Shown in pieces: positions 35,663-48,077 of a DNA stretch of 64,000 bases. Source of the stretch: Alnus glutinosa (Eukaryota; Streptophyta; Magnoliopsida; Fagales; Betulaceae); NCBI RefSeq assembly GCF_958979055.1, contig NC_084898.1, positions 4,749,001-4,813,000 on the forward strand, read 5' to 3'. The stretch's first letter is position 1. Every line of letters begins with the position of its first letter. The notes beneath the pieces were generated by a model that was given only the letters and a program-made list of their open reading frames with translations, did not search any database and was not told the DNA's origin. A program made the translations under genes and the position numbers.

Positions 35663-38406
35663 ATGGGACTAGAGATGGAGTTGGAGTTTGATAAAAGTTG
35701 CAAGATTGGTCTGAGTCCTAACACTGTTCTTCCATCTCATCGACGTTGCTCCAATGTTGCAAAGGGAAACACAAAAGGGAAACCAATGCGTAAAGATGAT
35801 GTACTGAGCCTAAAGGAAGACTTCATAGAGATAAACGTTGGTCACTTTCGTAGTTCTTCTTGTAAAAGCATTCCATCTAGACCCGTTGGAGTGGAAGGTA
35901 ACATTGAGCTCAAGCGAGGTTCCATTTATCAAACTTCCAAAGAGGTAAGGAAAATGAAGAAAATAGGCTCTGTTGAGGGAGGGAGAAATATTGAAATGTC
36001 TCGTAGTAGTGACAACTCTTTCTCTTTTAGAATTGTTGACTCATTATGTGGTTCAGATGAGGAAGACCTGAAGAAGAGATCTCCGGTGATATCTCCGGAT
36101 CAGAAATTTAGTCTGACAGATGTTAGCGAGCCTTATGCAGAGCCATGCTCATCAGATGGCTTTGTTGGAATTTGTCTGAATTCAAATGACATGGATAAAC
36201 CTGCTGGTGCTCTGGGGAAAGATTCAGTGGATCTAAAGTTTCGAAGTGATGAAGCGGTTCGCACATTCCACAAGTCGCTCTCTGCGAAGGTGGAAATGCC
36301 GCATTCGCCTTCAACATCCGAAAGTGATTACTCCTCCAGAGCCAGCTCGAAGTCCAGATTCAGCCCCATCAGAAAGATGTTTGATCCATTCAAGAAGTCC
36401 AAATCTTTGCGAAGTCCTTTAGGTTGCATAGTGGAATCTGGTGGACTAAAAACATCTGGGACAACGAACATGAGGAGCAGAACATCTAGGAAATCTTTGC
36501 TGCATGATTTCTCAAATGCAGAAAAGTTATCAGAACTTAATCCTCAGTTTGTCGAGAGAGAGAGACACCATTCAGTTGTTGCATGTTCACCAGTTCACCT
36601 ACATGGCTACCTCAAGTTGGAATACAAACATGGGGTGCCATTTTTCGAGTTCTCTTTGAAGTGCCCAGAAGATGTTTTTGTGGCCAAGACATGGAAGACG
36701 GATAATGCTTTTAATTGGGTTTATACATTCCACTCCATTGATGGTAGAAAGAAGAGCAATGTCAGCGGATGGAGATGGAACAGCAGTGAAAAAGATTCCT
36801 CCATGGTGGGACAGATGCAAGTTTCCTGTTATTTATGTTCAGAACTAAAAGGTGGTGGAGTTGTTGACAATTCTGTGGTGACAGAGTTTGTATTGTACGA
36901 TATTGCACATGCGAGACAAAGTGTTGCAGCCCTAGAAAATGGTAACCCTGATGCTGATAAAGCTGTCAAAGGTTCTAATCCAGGCTTGGTTAAGGAAACT
37001 TTCGACGATGATAGGTCTGCTCCAGTGAAGCTTAAACTACAACAAAGACAAGCCTCTGAGAAAGGTGATTTTGGTTGTTCAAATTCCTACCCTTGGTCCT
37101 CTGCAGAATTGCATCCAGACCTTGAAATTGCAGCCATTGTTATGCAAGTCCCATTAGAAAAGAGAGAGAGCTTTACATACAAGGGCGGGGATAAGGTTAC
37201 TGAGAAAGTGATCCCAAACCTACTTAATCGTTCTATGATTGAGCAGAGGAAAAAGGACCGCCATGACAGCAGAAGTCCAGAAAAAGTGAAGGTGTTAGTT
37301 CCAACTGGAAACCATGGCTTGCCAAGTGCTGAAAGTCGGGGCCCTTCATCATTATTAGATCGATGGAGATTAGGTGGAGGCTGTGACTGTGGTGGCTGGG
37401 ACATGTCCTGTCCCCTCACTGTTTTAGGCAATCCATGTGTTCAATGTGCTGGAGATCGACCACTACTGGACAATCAGCAGCCTTTGGAGCTTCATGTTCA
37501 GGTAAGCATCTTGTTTGATGTAATTTATTTTTCATGATATCATAATTTGGTTGGAGAATAAGGAATTCTACAATATAAGTTGCTGGGTCCACATGCAAGG
37601 ATTCCACCCAACATATCTTACAGTGAACAAGACCCAATAAATGGGGTACCCTATGTTTTATAAGTGCTTGCTGCCTGACATTCAAAACAAATTGTGTTGT
37701 CTAACGATGAGTTGATTCAGTGATGTATCATTACTCTTATGAAAAAGACAAGAGATTCCTCAAAGTAGAGTAATCAAGCCCTTATCTCCTTTTGGAGACT
37801 CTAGCAACTAGAAAACTATAGACAGTATTTGAACAAAAAAAAGTCTTCTTCAGGTTGCAAGATAGACTACCAGTTCCAAGGCGGCATGCTGTAACTCAAA
37901 ACTACAGGAATTTTGCAAATAAAAAGTAATGCCAAATACTACTTGTGCCCATTAAAAAGCAGTGTCACTAGAATTCCTCCTTCATTATTCTTTCCTGATG
38001 CAGTAATGTCCAGACTTTGTTATGGCTATACTTAGCATCTCACAACTTTTTACTTGATTTTGATTTTTGTATACAGGGAGCGAAAGAGAATACACCGGCA
38101 CTGACCATGACTTTTGTTGAAGAGGGAGAGTATGCAGTTGATTTTCATGCACAATTATCCACATTACAAGCATTCTCCATTTGTGTTGCCATTTTGCATG
38201 GCACAGAAGCTTCCACTGATGCCAGGAAGGACAGAAACAAACAGTTATCTCAAAGCAATTCATTGAAAGTGCTTATTGATGATGGAGTGGAACTTTTGAT
38301 TGAAGCAGTCACTAATGAGGAAAAGACAAAAGTCACTAAGATGGTAAAAGAAATCCCACCGTCTTATGTGCTTAACCCACCCTTTTCGCCAATTTCTCGA
38401 GTATAG
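35663..38406 (+). CDS. DUF3527 family protein
   Basis: Two coding exons, 35663-37501 and 38077-38406, join in frame to 722 aa. The first ~250 residues are serine-rich and variable, ending in a basic patch (SKSRFSPIRKMFDPFKKSKS). The conserved DUF3527 part follows: HLHGYLKLEYKHGVPFFEFS, WRLGGGCDCGGWDMSCPLTV, FVEEGEYAVDFHAQLSTLQA and a C-terminal PPSYVLNPPFSPISRV. The family is plant-specific and has no established biochemical function; no membrane segment or signal peptide is visible. The acceptor at 35641-35646 precedes the start, so the leader contains at least one intron. The ATG at 35663 is the first after that acceptor; ATG at 35675 is an in-frame alternative. The frame also opens upstream to 35606, but that part lies in the intron. 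Confidence 0.88.
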
Positions 38407-40134
38407 AATATCGACTCGACCAGCTTGCTTCGAACACGGCAAGGGCATCTCTGGAGGCTTGGATCCCAGCATATGTTTAGAGATGACCCCATGACTTCAG
38501 AGGAAATATGGAGGAGGAAAATCTCCAAATCTCCCTAGATGTCCACAGGGGTGCCAGTTCCTGGGGTTGACACTCAGCTTCGGGGGGTGTCAATCTCTTA
38601 CTGCCATCGGCTCAACAGTCAGCAGCATGCTCATAAACTAAAAGCGTGTCTTAGAATCTGTGGGACTGTTTGGAGATGTGGGGGTAGCTGAGGGCTATTT
38701 CCATAGGGTTGTCAAAATCCTTTTGTTATATTATTCCATTCATTCTTCAATTCTATAGTAAAAGATTAAACAGAGAAAAGAACATTGTCCATATTGTAAC
38801 TTGATAGAGAGGGAATAGAAGTAATCATTAGATTGTCAAGAGCTAGTAATCCTTTCTCTTTTGCCTTTGTTTTTTTTGTCTCAAGAAGGATGTAGTGCTA
38901 AGGAAACTAGATCGAAAGATTCGAAACTTTGTTCAGAAGAAGTTGTCAATTAAATTGCCATAAAATCTCGAGATTCCGACCATTAGACAGGCATTACATA
39001 ACTATGTGCAAATTACAAGGCGAAAAATTAGGAAACACCAACAGGGAATACACATTAGAATCTCGAAAAATTAGGAAAATCTACGGATATTCATCCAAAA
39101 TCCTACATAAGATGGCATAGCACCCAAAAAAAAAACCCAAAATTCTACTGAGATAATTTCAAAAAAAAATTGTTTATTAACTGTTGCAGGTACCTCTTTT
39201 TGCACCTGCCATTTTGAATAATTTCCTGCAGTTGCTTTATGTCCAACATGCTTGCACTGTAATGCCCCAAAACTAGGTAATCATTTTTACTTAATATTGA
39301 GAGTTATTGGTGGTTCCATAATAACTTACCAGAGTGAAAATTGTGCAGAAAGCGGAAAAATATGATTATGAGATTCTTAATATAATTTAACCTTAACGTA
39401 AGTATAATCAATTACAGACCTAGAGTTTTCAAATATCATTACTAACTCTAACAACCATACCTGCTACGACGAGCCATTCACTTGGCGTCTTCATTGTAGT
39501 GAATTTTTCAATATTAAATACTGGTAACTTACTAAATTGCAAAAGCCAAGGTGTTTAACGAGGAAAGAAAAATATTGCGCAAGTCTAAAATAGTAAATAA
39601 ATCATTACGAAACTAGTTCTGTAAAAAACTTTAAAGTGACAAATAAATTATTGAAGGTATATTGCCTCCATTATTATGCCAAGTAAAATGGTTTAGTTTG
39701 AAGAGTTATTGGGCATAATTCTGATGAAAAATAGTAATATTTTAATGTTTCTACGTTAGTTGGTTAGCACAAGCTACAAATGGAGTAATATTAGGAACCA
39801 TCTTTTTATCACTTAGTCCAGACGGAGTACAAATGGAGTTTATCACTTAGTCCAGACGGAGTAATATTAGGAACCATCTTTTTATCGTCCAAAAATAAAA
39901 AATAAAAACAAAGAAAAATGAAAATCCAAGGGATCGGCCCAAACTGAAAATAAAATAAATCAAAAACCTTGGTTTTTTTTTTTTTTTTTTTTATAAAAAA
40001 AAAAAAAATTAATTTTTTTTGTTTATTTTTATAATTTTATAATGTTATGAAAGACATTTTTGTCATTGTGAGGCACATTGACATTATTTGGTAGTTTAAA
40101 ATGGATATTGACATAATTGGTAATTTGGGGGGCT
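38407..40134. other. 3' flank of the DUF3527 gene and intergenic DNA
   Basis: Probable 3' UTR to about 38.9 kb. Then AT-rich DNA with a shuffled duplication near 39784-39884 (TCACTTAGTCCAGACGGAGTA twice, and AGTAATATTAGGAACCATC twice) and a T-run/A-run pair near 39971-40020. From about 40030 the text (GACATT, TTTGGTAGTTT, TTGACATAATTGG) matches a repeat end seen again near 41405-41490 and 56935-57060. No gene seen. Confidence 0.55.
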
Positions 40135-40143
40135 CATTGATAA

Positions 40144-40326
40144 GGGAAATGATAGATAAGGGACGGTTGTCCGTCCCCTGTCCATCTTTTAATAATATAA
40201 TAATATATTATATTTTTTTTTTCATTTATCCTTTCTAATTTTTTCATTTTTTGTTTATATAATATATTATTTTATTATCAAAAGATGGACAGGTGACGAA
40301 CAACCGTCCCCTGTCTATCATTTCCC
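40144..40326. mobile_element. 183-bp Mutator-type MITE with 9-bp target duplication
   Basis: The element begins GGGAAATGATAGATAAGGGA and ends with the near-exact inverse, closing in ATCATTTCCC. The inverted repeats extend well inward through GTCCATCTTTTAATAATA and TTATTATCAAAAGATGGAC. CATTGATAA flanks both sides exactly (40135-40143 and 40327-40335). Perfect 9-bp duplications and long TIRs are the hallmark of Mutator-like elements. It has no coding capacity and is nested inside an older repeat. Confidence 0.88.
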
Positions 40327-40727
40327 CATTGATAATTATGTAGTAGTTTACGGGGAGTATATATACTTTTCCCTAAAAAGATCAATATATTCAGCCTAAG
40401 CATTGTCGCAACCTAAGGAAGGTTTGGCCATCATATCTATGCCATACACTAAAAAGGACTGGCCAGAGTTATAACTAAAGTTCCTTAGAATGATTTATAT
40501 AGTTTAATATCACATAATATACAAGAAATATGTTGGACTTGGTACATGCATACCTTTATAGCGTAATGCCCCAGCCAGGGATAGAACCGTGATGTTAAGG
40601 TATTAATTTTATGAGAAATAAATGATGGAAATGATGTTAAAATATTAATTTTAGAGGAATATTAAACATTCAAACACTTTTTTCTTTTTCTTTTTTCTTT
40701 CTTCTTCTTCTTCTTCTTTTTCTTCTT

Positions 40728-40764
<37 letters not shown>

Positions 40765-40873
40765 CAGAATTTGGTTCCAACATGATGTGTTATAATTCCA
40801 TGAGATTTATCATTTTGAAAAGTGTGCCATAATCTCATAGGATTGTGACACATCAGGTTGGAACCAAATTCTG
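40765..40873. repeat. Fold-back hairpin of about 109 bases
   Basis: CAGAATTTGGTTCCAAC at the left pairs with GTTGGAACCAAATTCTG at the right; the arms extend to about 43 bases with 5 mismatches and a loop of about 23 bases. A long T-run (about 40730-40764) precedes it and seven As follow, extending the pairing. It is either a small MITE or a source of hairpin RNA. Confidence 0.75.
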
Positions 40874-41730
40874 AAAAAAAGTTTTAAGATGTCTAGCATT
40901 TCTCTTAAATTTAGCCCTTATAATTGTTTTCCATTTTCTACAATTTTATAATTTTATTCACTCTTATAGATGTTAGCCGGTAATTTTCTTTGTTAATTAT
41001 AAGTTATTTAATTTGAAAAGAACTTTCACTTACTTTCAGGTTAATTACTCTTATTAATTAAAGTTGAGGGATTACAAATTTAACATATGTGTATCTGTAA
41101 TTGACAACACGTTCTTGTGGACATTCAAAGTCCCCTTCATGTTTTTCACTCTTTGATTCTATATGGATCTACATCATTTTATAGAGATGATTGCAGCTTA
41201 TTCTACTATTAAAAAATCACCTACTAATGAGAAAATTATAATCACGCAATTATTATATAATAGGACCTAAAATAAAGAGATTGCAATAATATGAAATTAT
41301 TATGATTACAGGCTATATATATTAGGAAAATATTATGAAAATTTGATGGGATTCACATCGGGGATATACTGAATCCAATATTGGAGTACAATTATTATAA
41401 TTAGAAAAATGGTAAAATCCACGTACCCCTCAAACTACTACCGAATTGACAACGTCCCCCCAAACTACAAAAAATTGTCAATGTTCCCCAATGATAAGCT
41501 TATTCATGTTTTATTGCACTTCAATGATACAATCAGATTCCTAAATCCTTCTTTTCTCGTTAACAATTTCGAGGGGGAGAAAAAAGTTCCAATCAATGGT
41601 GTTCCAGGGGTTCTCTCAAATAAGCTGAAGACCTGGATTTCCTCATTCCTTTTTCACCCCATTAGTCTAAGAACAAAATTGTGTATGCCGTACCCAAAAA
41701 GAAAATCTTGTGTATGGATCTCTCAAATCA

Positions 41731-44700
41731 TCATGAATGTAGACTGTGCAGTTTTGATGATGACGAGGAGGAGGAGGATGATGAAGATGATGATGCTGAC
41801 AGGATTGGTATTTTTAATGATGTATCATCTTCTGTGCTTTGGTTGTGTGTTATTCTTTGGACATTATGTTGTGACACATCTAAACAAAATACCCTCTTGA
41901 AGAATTCATATGATGCAAAGAAGATGGCTCCTTGAGACATATACATGACCAATCTTGGAGTCAATCCCCTGATTAGAAGGACAAGAATAAGAATAAGCAG
42001 ATCATAAGATACAGAAGCATATTACAGTAATAGTTATGAAAAGGAGACCAGTACTTCCAAGAGATTAGCAGCAGACTATCAAACCCGGCTCTCGTGGGAA
42101 TGTAAGGACTAACAATTCAGACAATTTCCTTGTGAAAAAAATGATAATCTGCAGATCAAGGGAAACCGTACCTGTAGAGGCCTTGCAAGCCTTCGTTCTT
42201 GCCTATTTCTCGAAGGGCATGAAACACACTGTCATATTGGCTCATGGATCCTGGAATCTGCATAACATCCACTAGGTGAGAAGCAGAGACAGTTCTGTAT
42301 GACAATAATCCCCAGAAGATATAGAACATGGAAAATTTAAACCTAATTGTCACATAAACCAGCATGGATGTCCAGGCAGGCCTTATTTCTGAACTCACTG
42401 GTACTAGTGTACAAGAAGAGTTGGGCATTGGGATATGACATTAAAGGAAAACATCCAATCTGTGAAACTCTAATAGGGAAAAAAAATTGTCATTTCCAAT
42501 ATTTTTCTAACTTCTACTGAATACCCATTCCAATCTAATCAAGCCAGAGAATACATTAATCCAACTTCGAAGTCATCTCAGAAAGCTACTCCAGAGAACT
42601 AGCATAGACAATGCTCCTGTGCATGATTTACTTAAAGGTGTGCCAATTGTAGCAAAGAATTGCATGAAAGGGCTCCATAAAATTTCTACAAACAAATTAC
42701 GGACCTGTGTCTGTAATCTCGTCTTCACTACATCGAAAGGAGTAGTGAACAAAGCAGCAGTAGATCCAGCCAGTCCTCCACAAACTAACTGCAGGGATGG
42801 AAAAATTGCCTTAGCATATCCTGCGTAACAGTGATTTGAATAGAAAGGAAACACTTTGCTAAAAGCAAGTCACCTAGTAGCTAGATTATTATTAAAAAGA
42901 GGTATAATAGAATGGTAGGAAAAAGATGCTCAAAGTGGAGGCAGGAAGAAGGGACGAACAAACCGTTTGCAATGTGCTAATTGGAGGATTATTTTGTCCT
43001 GATGACAACATCATTTGCTTCAGGCTCTCATATGTGTAGAACTGCACATAATGGTAAAGACAACCTCAAAAATCACATGTTCAAGTAAAAGGAGGACTAA
43101 TAACAGTGGGAGAAGAAACATGTGTATAACAGCTTGTCCTATACAATGAACATAGGAAGCTTACTATAACATTTATATGATATAGCCAGGTCTCTCTCCA
43201 ACTCATTATCACTGTGTGTGCGTGTGTGTGTAGCTTCATGCCGTGATAGTCCCCCTACCAAGTGCATGAACCCATCTAGCATGTAGGAAGACCTGACCTT
43301 GATAATTGAGTGAGGAACATTCCTACAGAGTACTGCTCCCCACCCAGCATACAATGACCGTAAACCACCATTTCCAATAATTCCAACTAATGCACTCCTG
43401 AAAAAATAGAAAAATTAGTAACATGGAAAGGGCAAACTAACAAAACATAAGTCTCATTTGGACAAATCATGGCAGAACCAAAGCATCTTAGAAAATAAGA
43501 GATATTGAGACTTAAACTTAAGATTTGGATAACCATATAGAAAATGAAAATCCAGAAAGATGCAATGTGTTCAGGAACAATTGAAACTAATTCATAGTTG
43601 AATGAATTCCAGAAAAAAATACAAGATCAAATCAATGCATAATCTAAAGCAACCAATGTTAAAGTTGTAATATTAACAAAGATAATACCAGGATCTTATA
43701 GTTATACCAGCAGTTCTGATAGTGTGAGCCGACTTGCATCTGCTGCTTTATACGCTCACTAGGAGTAAAAATAAAAGAAGTCGCAACGCTTGCACAACCA
43801 CCTGCCATGCAATGGGCAAAAGAGTAATACTCCTGCAAGAAAGAAATGGGTGAGACTTGAAAGCCAACAACCCCTATAGTGTAATTATGATGCTTCAAAT
43901 TGGGCTTCTAAATGTGTTCAACTCAACTTTTCTCTCCTACCCCAACCCCCATTAAAAAGGAAAAAACTAAATGATAGGGAAACACACACATATACAAGAC
44001 AAAAAGTTACCTTTGGGAAAAGAGGAAGCAGAGCTCCTTTAACTGATTCATATGTGAAAGTGTAAACTGCAGAAATTGGAGCCGAAGATGCAATATTGGT
44101 AGCAATTCCACGATAAAGTCCAGTTAAACCTGAAATCAATCCCTAACAATTGTCAAAGTGTCATTTAGGCAAGTTCACAAATCAAAATAGAAAGCCTTCA
44201 AGCTCTCATACAAAATAAAGATGTTCTGTTAAGATTCTAGTGAGCACAATCGCCTTCAAGTCTTGTAAAGAAACTTACCTCTATCAGAAACAATTGACTT
44301 TCCAATGTTACAGATAGACTTCTGCTCTGCACGGCAAGATTGAATGACTGTCTTAACCGTATCAACAGGATGTAGACAAAGGCTAACAAATATACCAGAC
44401 AATGCCCCTGCAAAGGCATGCTCTTGCTTGGCAAGGACATATTGAGGTTTTTGTGGTGCTGAAGCGTTAACTTGCATTCTACATTCATCCTCGATAACAG
44501 AAATTTGAGACTGTTTTCTGTTGTTCTCAGGAAGTTCATTACCACCAGTCTTACATTGGCATTCTTCAAATGCACTATTACACGAAGCCAAAGAGTTAAT
44601 ATGATAGTCTGCATATATACTGGAACTTGGGCACCTTGAAACACCACCATCTGCCGGACTATCCCAGATTGACCCAAGGAAATAATCTTTACACAGAGAG

Positions 44701-45536
44701 GTCGTTTCTGTTGCATTTATTGCTGAATTTACAGTATTAAGTGAAAGTGAATCTTTACATTTGAGTAAATCATAATTACGGCCAGAAAAGTTTGCAGGAC
44801 TAGCCATATCTCCTGAAATACAGCTGCCTGCCGGGTTAGTTATATCTCCCGAAATGCATCTCTCACTAGTTATCTTGTTCTCAATTTCAGTACGTTTCAC
44901 AGGATGCTTCACTCCAGGAGGAATGATTTCATTCCTCCATCCATATATATTTCCCAACTCATAAGATATTTTTAGACTTGAAAGCCCCTTTTCCCGCCAC
45001 AATTCATTAGACATGTTATTATGACCTTGCAGAAAACTCCAGAATAATGAACGAGTATAATTTTCACTACAACTATCAAATATTGACATCTTCTGGGTTC
45101 CTTTAGGATAATCTGAGTTTGGATGCACCATGGGTGAAATATGGCCAGCAGTCGTTATTTCAAGACAAAGGCAATTACTATCAGCTGAAGTAGGTACCCT
45201 GCCATTTCCTTCCACACCCAGATTACCCAATATTTCCTCTTTCTCGAAGTCTTTGTCATTGTAATTCAAGCTCTTCTTAGCTTGGAAAAAAGCAAGAGGA
45301 TGACTTGCACAATCCCATATCTGACCAACTGCTGAGATAAGCTGAGCTGTAGTCAATATCTCTGGGGACTTGGGTTCAGATATTTTATTGCCTTGCTTAC
45401 TTCTATTGTCACAGAGGGTGGGGGAATATCCTTCATGAACAAAATCAGCAAGCGCAAAGGAGACCCCCTTGACTGGGATAGACCTGTATTTGATTGAAGG
45501 TTGATCACTTCTAGGTGGTTTACTACACCCAACCAT
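41731..45536 (-). CDS. Mitochondrial carrier family protein with long N-terminal extension
   Basis: Eight coding exons on the minus strand, 45536-44279, 44129-44011, 43832-43708, 43397-43298, 43041-42964, 42788-42705, 42257-42172 and 41968-41731, join in frame to 695 aa. The carrier domain occupies about 371-650 with three repeats, each bearing the Px[DE]xx[KR] signature: PVDTVK (390-395), PSERIK (483-488) and PFDVVK (577-582). Family knowledge: such proteins exchange small metabolites across organelle inner membranes. The repeat motifs are loosely like SAM-carrier-type members, but the substrate is not certain. The first ~370 residues are polar and unlike any domain I know; no clear transit peptide is visible at the MVGCSKPP start. 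A serine run lies near the C-terminus. An in-frame ATG at 45623 exists, but pyrimidine-rich acceptor-like sequence lies between it and the chosen start. The transcript end may include TE sequence near 41405-41490. Confidence 0.88.
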
Positions 45537-46059
45537 TTTCTCAGATCTTTTAAGAATTTCCTTGAAAAAGCAGATACTACAACAATATCTGATAGAAAAG
45601 TAACTGCAACACGGAATTAACAAATTGCATCATTGAATGCGAAATAATACTACATTCTTAAAACCCTTTTAATCTCAATTTATTTATATTATCATGTAAA
45701 CCAAAATAGAGGTCTTAAGACTAACGACATCAACTAAACTCAACATAACTTTAATATATTATTTGTATTGGCTATATAACAACGAGATTAATAGTAAAAT
45801 ACCAGCAAGGAAAAATTGGGTCCATAATAGAAAGAAAGAATAAAGACAACCAGATCTAGAGATCTCATATACAAAAGTAAACCTCTATATCATTTAGTCT
45901 CAGGAAAAACAATATGCACAGACATATAATCTTCTTTAAATAACTAAAACTTCAAAAGAATAATGCCTACCAAAATCAAAAAACAGAAAAGAAAAAAGAA
46001 AATTAGAGTTTTATCAAGCTATGCTAAAACCCCCATAACAATCAACCAAAAATGAAAGA

Positions 46060-46081
46060 GGGGGGGGGGGGGGGGGGGGGG
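46060..46081. repeat. 22-base G homopolymer
   Basis: Uninterrupted G run in the predicted 5' UTR intron of the carrier gene (C-run in its sense). An A-rich purine tract follows at about 46470-46600. Length is likely to be unreliable in assembly. Confidence 0.9.
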
Positions 46082-46531
46082 TTTACAACGATTATGAAAA
46101 AAAATAGTTGTCAATATGTCTATCTTTTTTTCTTTTTTCTTTTTTAATATCACTTTAACTTTAAGACCAATGACTGTGAATCACCTCATATAAATTTATA
46201 ACCACAAACAACAGACTGTAGAAAGTGTATATTAAAGATGTCAAATATTCTCGAAGTATTCAGAATTTCCACAAAAAATTCAGATATTGGAGAAGAAGAA
46301 AAAAAACATGTCCAACCACTTTTCTCTTGAAAAAATTGTGAGATAATGGGAAAGGGTAAATGTGAATGATAGAATTTTCAATTTCAATCAAAATGAAACA
46401 TAATAAACAATCTTCAGCAACTTCTCATCTTCTTATATAAATGGTCTTCATACCAGTACTATCAATTCGAAGAAGAAAAAAACAAAAAAAACAAAAAAAC
46501 AAAAAAAAAAAACAAAAAAAAAAAAAGAACA

Positions 46532-46562
<31 letters not shown>

Positions 46563-46676
46563 AGAATAAAAAAAAGAAGGAAAAAAAAAAAAAAAAAAAC
46601 CATAAAGAATTTGTAAGACAAAGCATTGAACCAGTGATCAATCAAACTCAAAGGATTCAACCAGATTCAATCTCAA

Positions 46677-46910
46677 TTTTTTTTTCTATGACGAAGAATC
46701 CTCAAAGGCAAGGCCACTTTGTGTACCCACCCTTGTCAGGTAAACCTCAAACCCGTGTAAAGCGCATCTTCCACACGGATCGGGTAATACTCCAACTTCG
46801 CTAGCGGATTGGCCACAAAATAATTGTTTGCACCCAATAAGATTTGAACCTTATACCTCATGGGACTACAACAAAGGCCAAGGCCCTTATCACTTGAGCT
46901 TAGTAAACAA
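46677..46910 (-). mobile_element. tRNA-derived SINE-like element
   Basis: Read on the minus strand from about 46910: TAAGCTCAAGTGATAAGG resembles a Pol III A box, and GGTTCAAATCTT (near 46840-46851) matches a B box, about 50 bases apart. An unrelated body follows, ending in poly-A (T-run at 46677-46684 on plus). This is the layout of plant tRNA-related SINEs. Family assignment is not possible by eye. Confidence 0.6.
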
Positions 46911-47939
46911 ATGACAATCAAAATATTTTATAAAAGATTAAAAATTCTAAAAACCTTGGTCTTGGTAGCATTTTGTAGTCAATCATGGGCAATGCCCGAG
47001 CATTTTCTCATATTTTCCACATTTCCTCCTTCCATAGGTTTGCTGAAGTAACTCTCAATCAACTTCCCTATTTAGAAAGGAAACCATTTTCAAAGCTCTC
47101 GTTTCCTTTTCCTCATTCTTATAAAGGATTTGCAGTAGACAAAACACTATCTTTCTCTAGACAGACTATACCCGAGATTGATTGCTTGTAGAGATAAAAC
47201 CCTAAACATATTATAGGCAGGATTTCACACTACAATAAGCAAAACAGACAGGTAATTCCACTGATCAATGAGATCAAAAACATCTTGAGTAGGAATAGTA
47301 GTAGAAAAATTGTCACACTCACTTACCAGTCAAGTGCCTCCCATTTCTATTCGATGTAGATCGAGTCAAAATTAAAGATATCCAGCTTCTCTTTTCCACA
47401 GGAAATACAACGAACTGATTACAAATGACCAACCCCTGACGTGAAAAGAAATTTCACAAGTTAAACATTAACACACACTAATCTAGACCTCCAAACTACA
47501 TTAAAAAAAAAAAAAAACCTTTACACACCAAATACAGCCTTCTACAATGTGGTTCAATTCACGAAGTATATCCAATTCAATAAAAGTATTAACATGCAGC
47601 AAATTAAAGCAATGGAATTGAAAACTTGCACAAGAATCAATTGGAAAACCCAATATCCAGCACATAAAGAAATGATTATACATGCTTTCTAAATTCATTA
47701 AATCGCAAAATAAGCTGAACAGTGATTAAAATAAGATCAAGAAACGTAACTGATGCTCCGTTTGGCTACCCAGAAATTTTCAAGCTTTACATAATTTCAC
47801 AATCCAACAGAACAAACGCCAGAGCCCAAACTAGACTAATTCAACTCTATAGTAGCTAACACTTTCTTCTATTTATATTTCCCTTAGTTTTCTCGACAAC
47901 CAAACAGAATGTGGAACTTTCAAAGCCAAAAATACAAAC

Positions 47940-48045
47940 CTAAATGTGGAGTTTTGAGAAGTAAAGCCTCGAAAATACAGAGTGTCTGTGATTCTAACAT
48001 TCATTTTCCCGAGAAAATTCAGGGGGAAAATTTGCAGGAAAGTTA
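47940..48045 (-). other. Predicted 5' non-coding exon of the carrier gene
   Basis: On the minus strand this GC-richer stretch lies downstream of a TATA box and ends in CACATTTAG followed by GTTTG, a possible donor after 47940. The intron would run to an acceptor shortly before the ATG at 45536. The exon and its link to the carrier gene are inferred. Confidence 0.4.
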
Positions 48046-48069
48046 GGGTCTAAAGAAGAGTCTGGTGGG

Positions 48070-48077
48070 TTTATATA
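48070..48077 (-). promoter_or_regulatory. TATA box, probably of the carrier gene
   Basis: TATATAAA on the minus strand in CCTATATAAACCC context, about 30 bases before the predicted start of the leader exon. Confidence 0.5.

Noticed and set aside
41409-41900. Plus-strand open frame of 163 codons
   Set aside because: It combines a transposon end with the antisense of the last carrier exon; the methionine/arginine run is the complement of the carrier serine run.
46448-46660. Phenylalanine-rich minus-strand frame
   Set aside because: It is only the translation of an A-rich homopolymer tract.
46800-46910. Possible tRNA gene
   Set aside because: A-box and B-box words are present, but no cloverleaf arms close and a poly-A tail follows, so it was called SINE-like.
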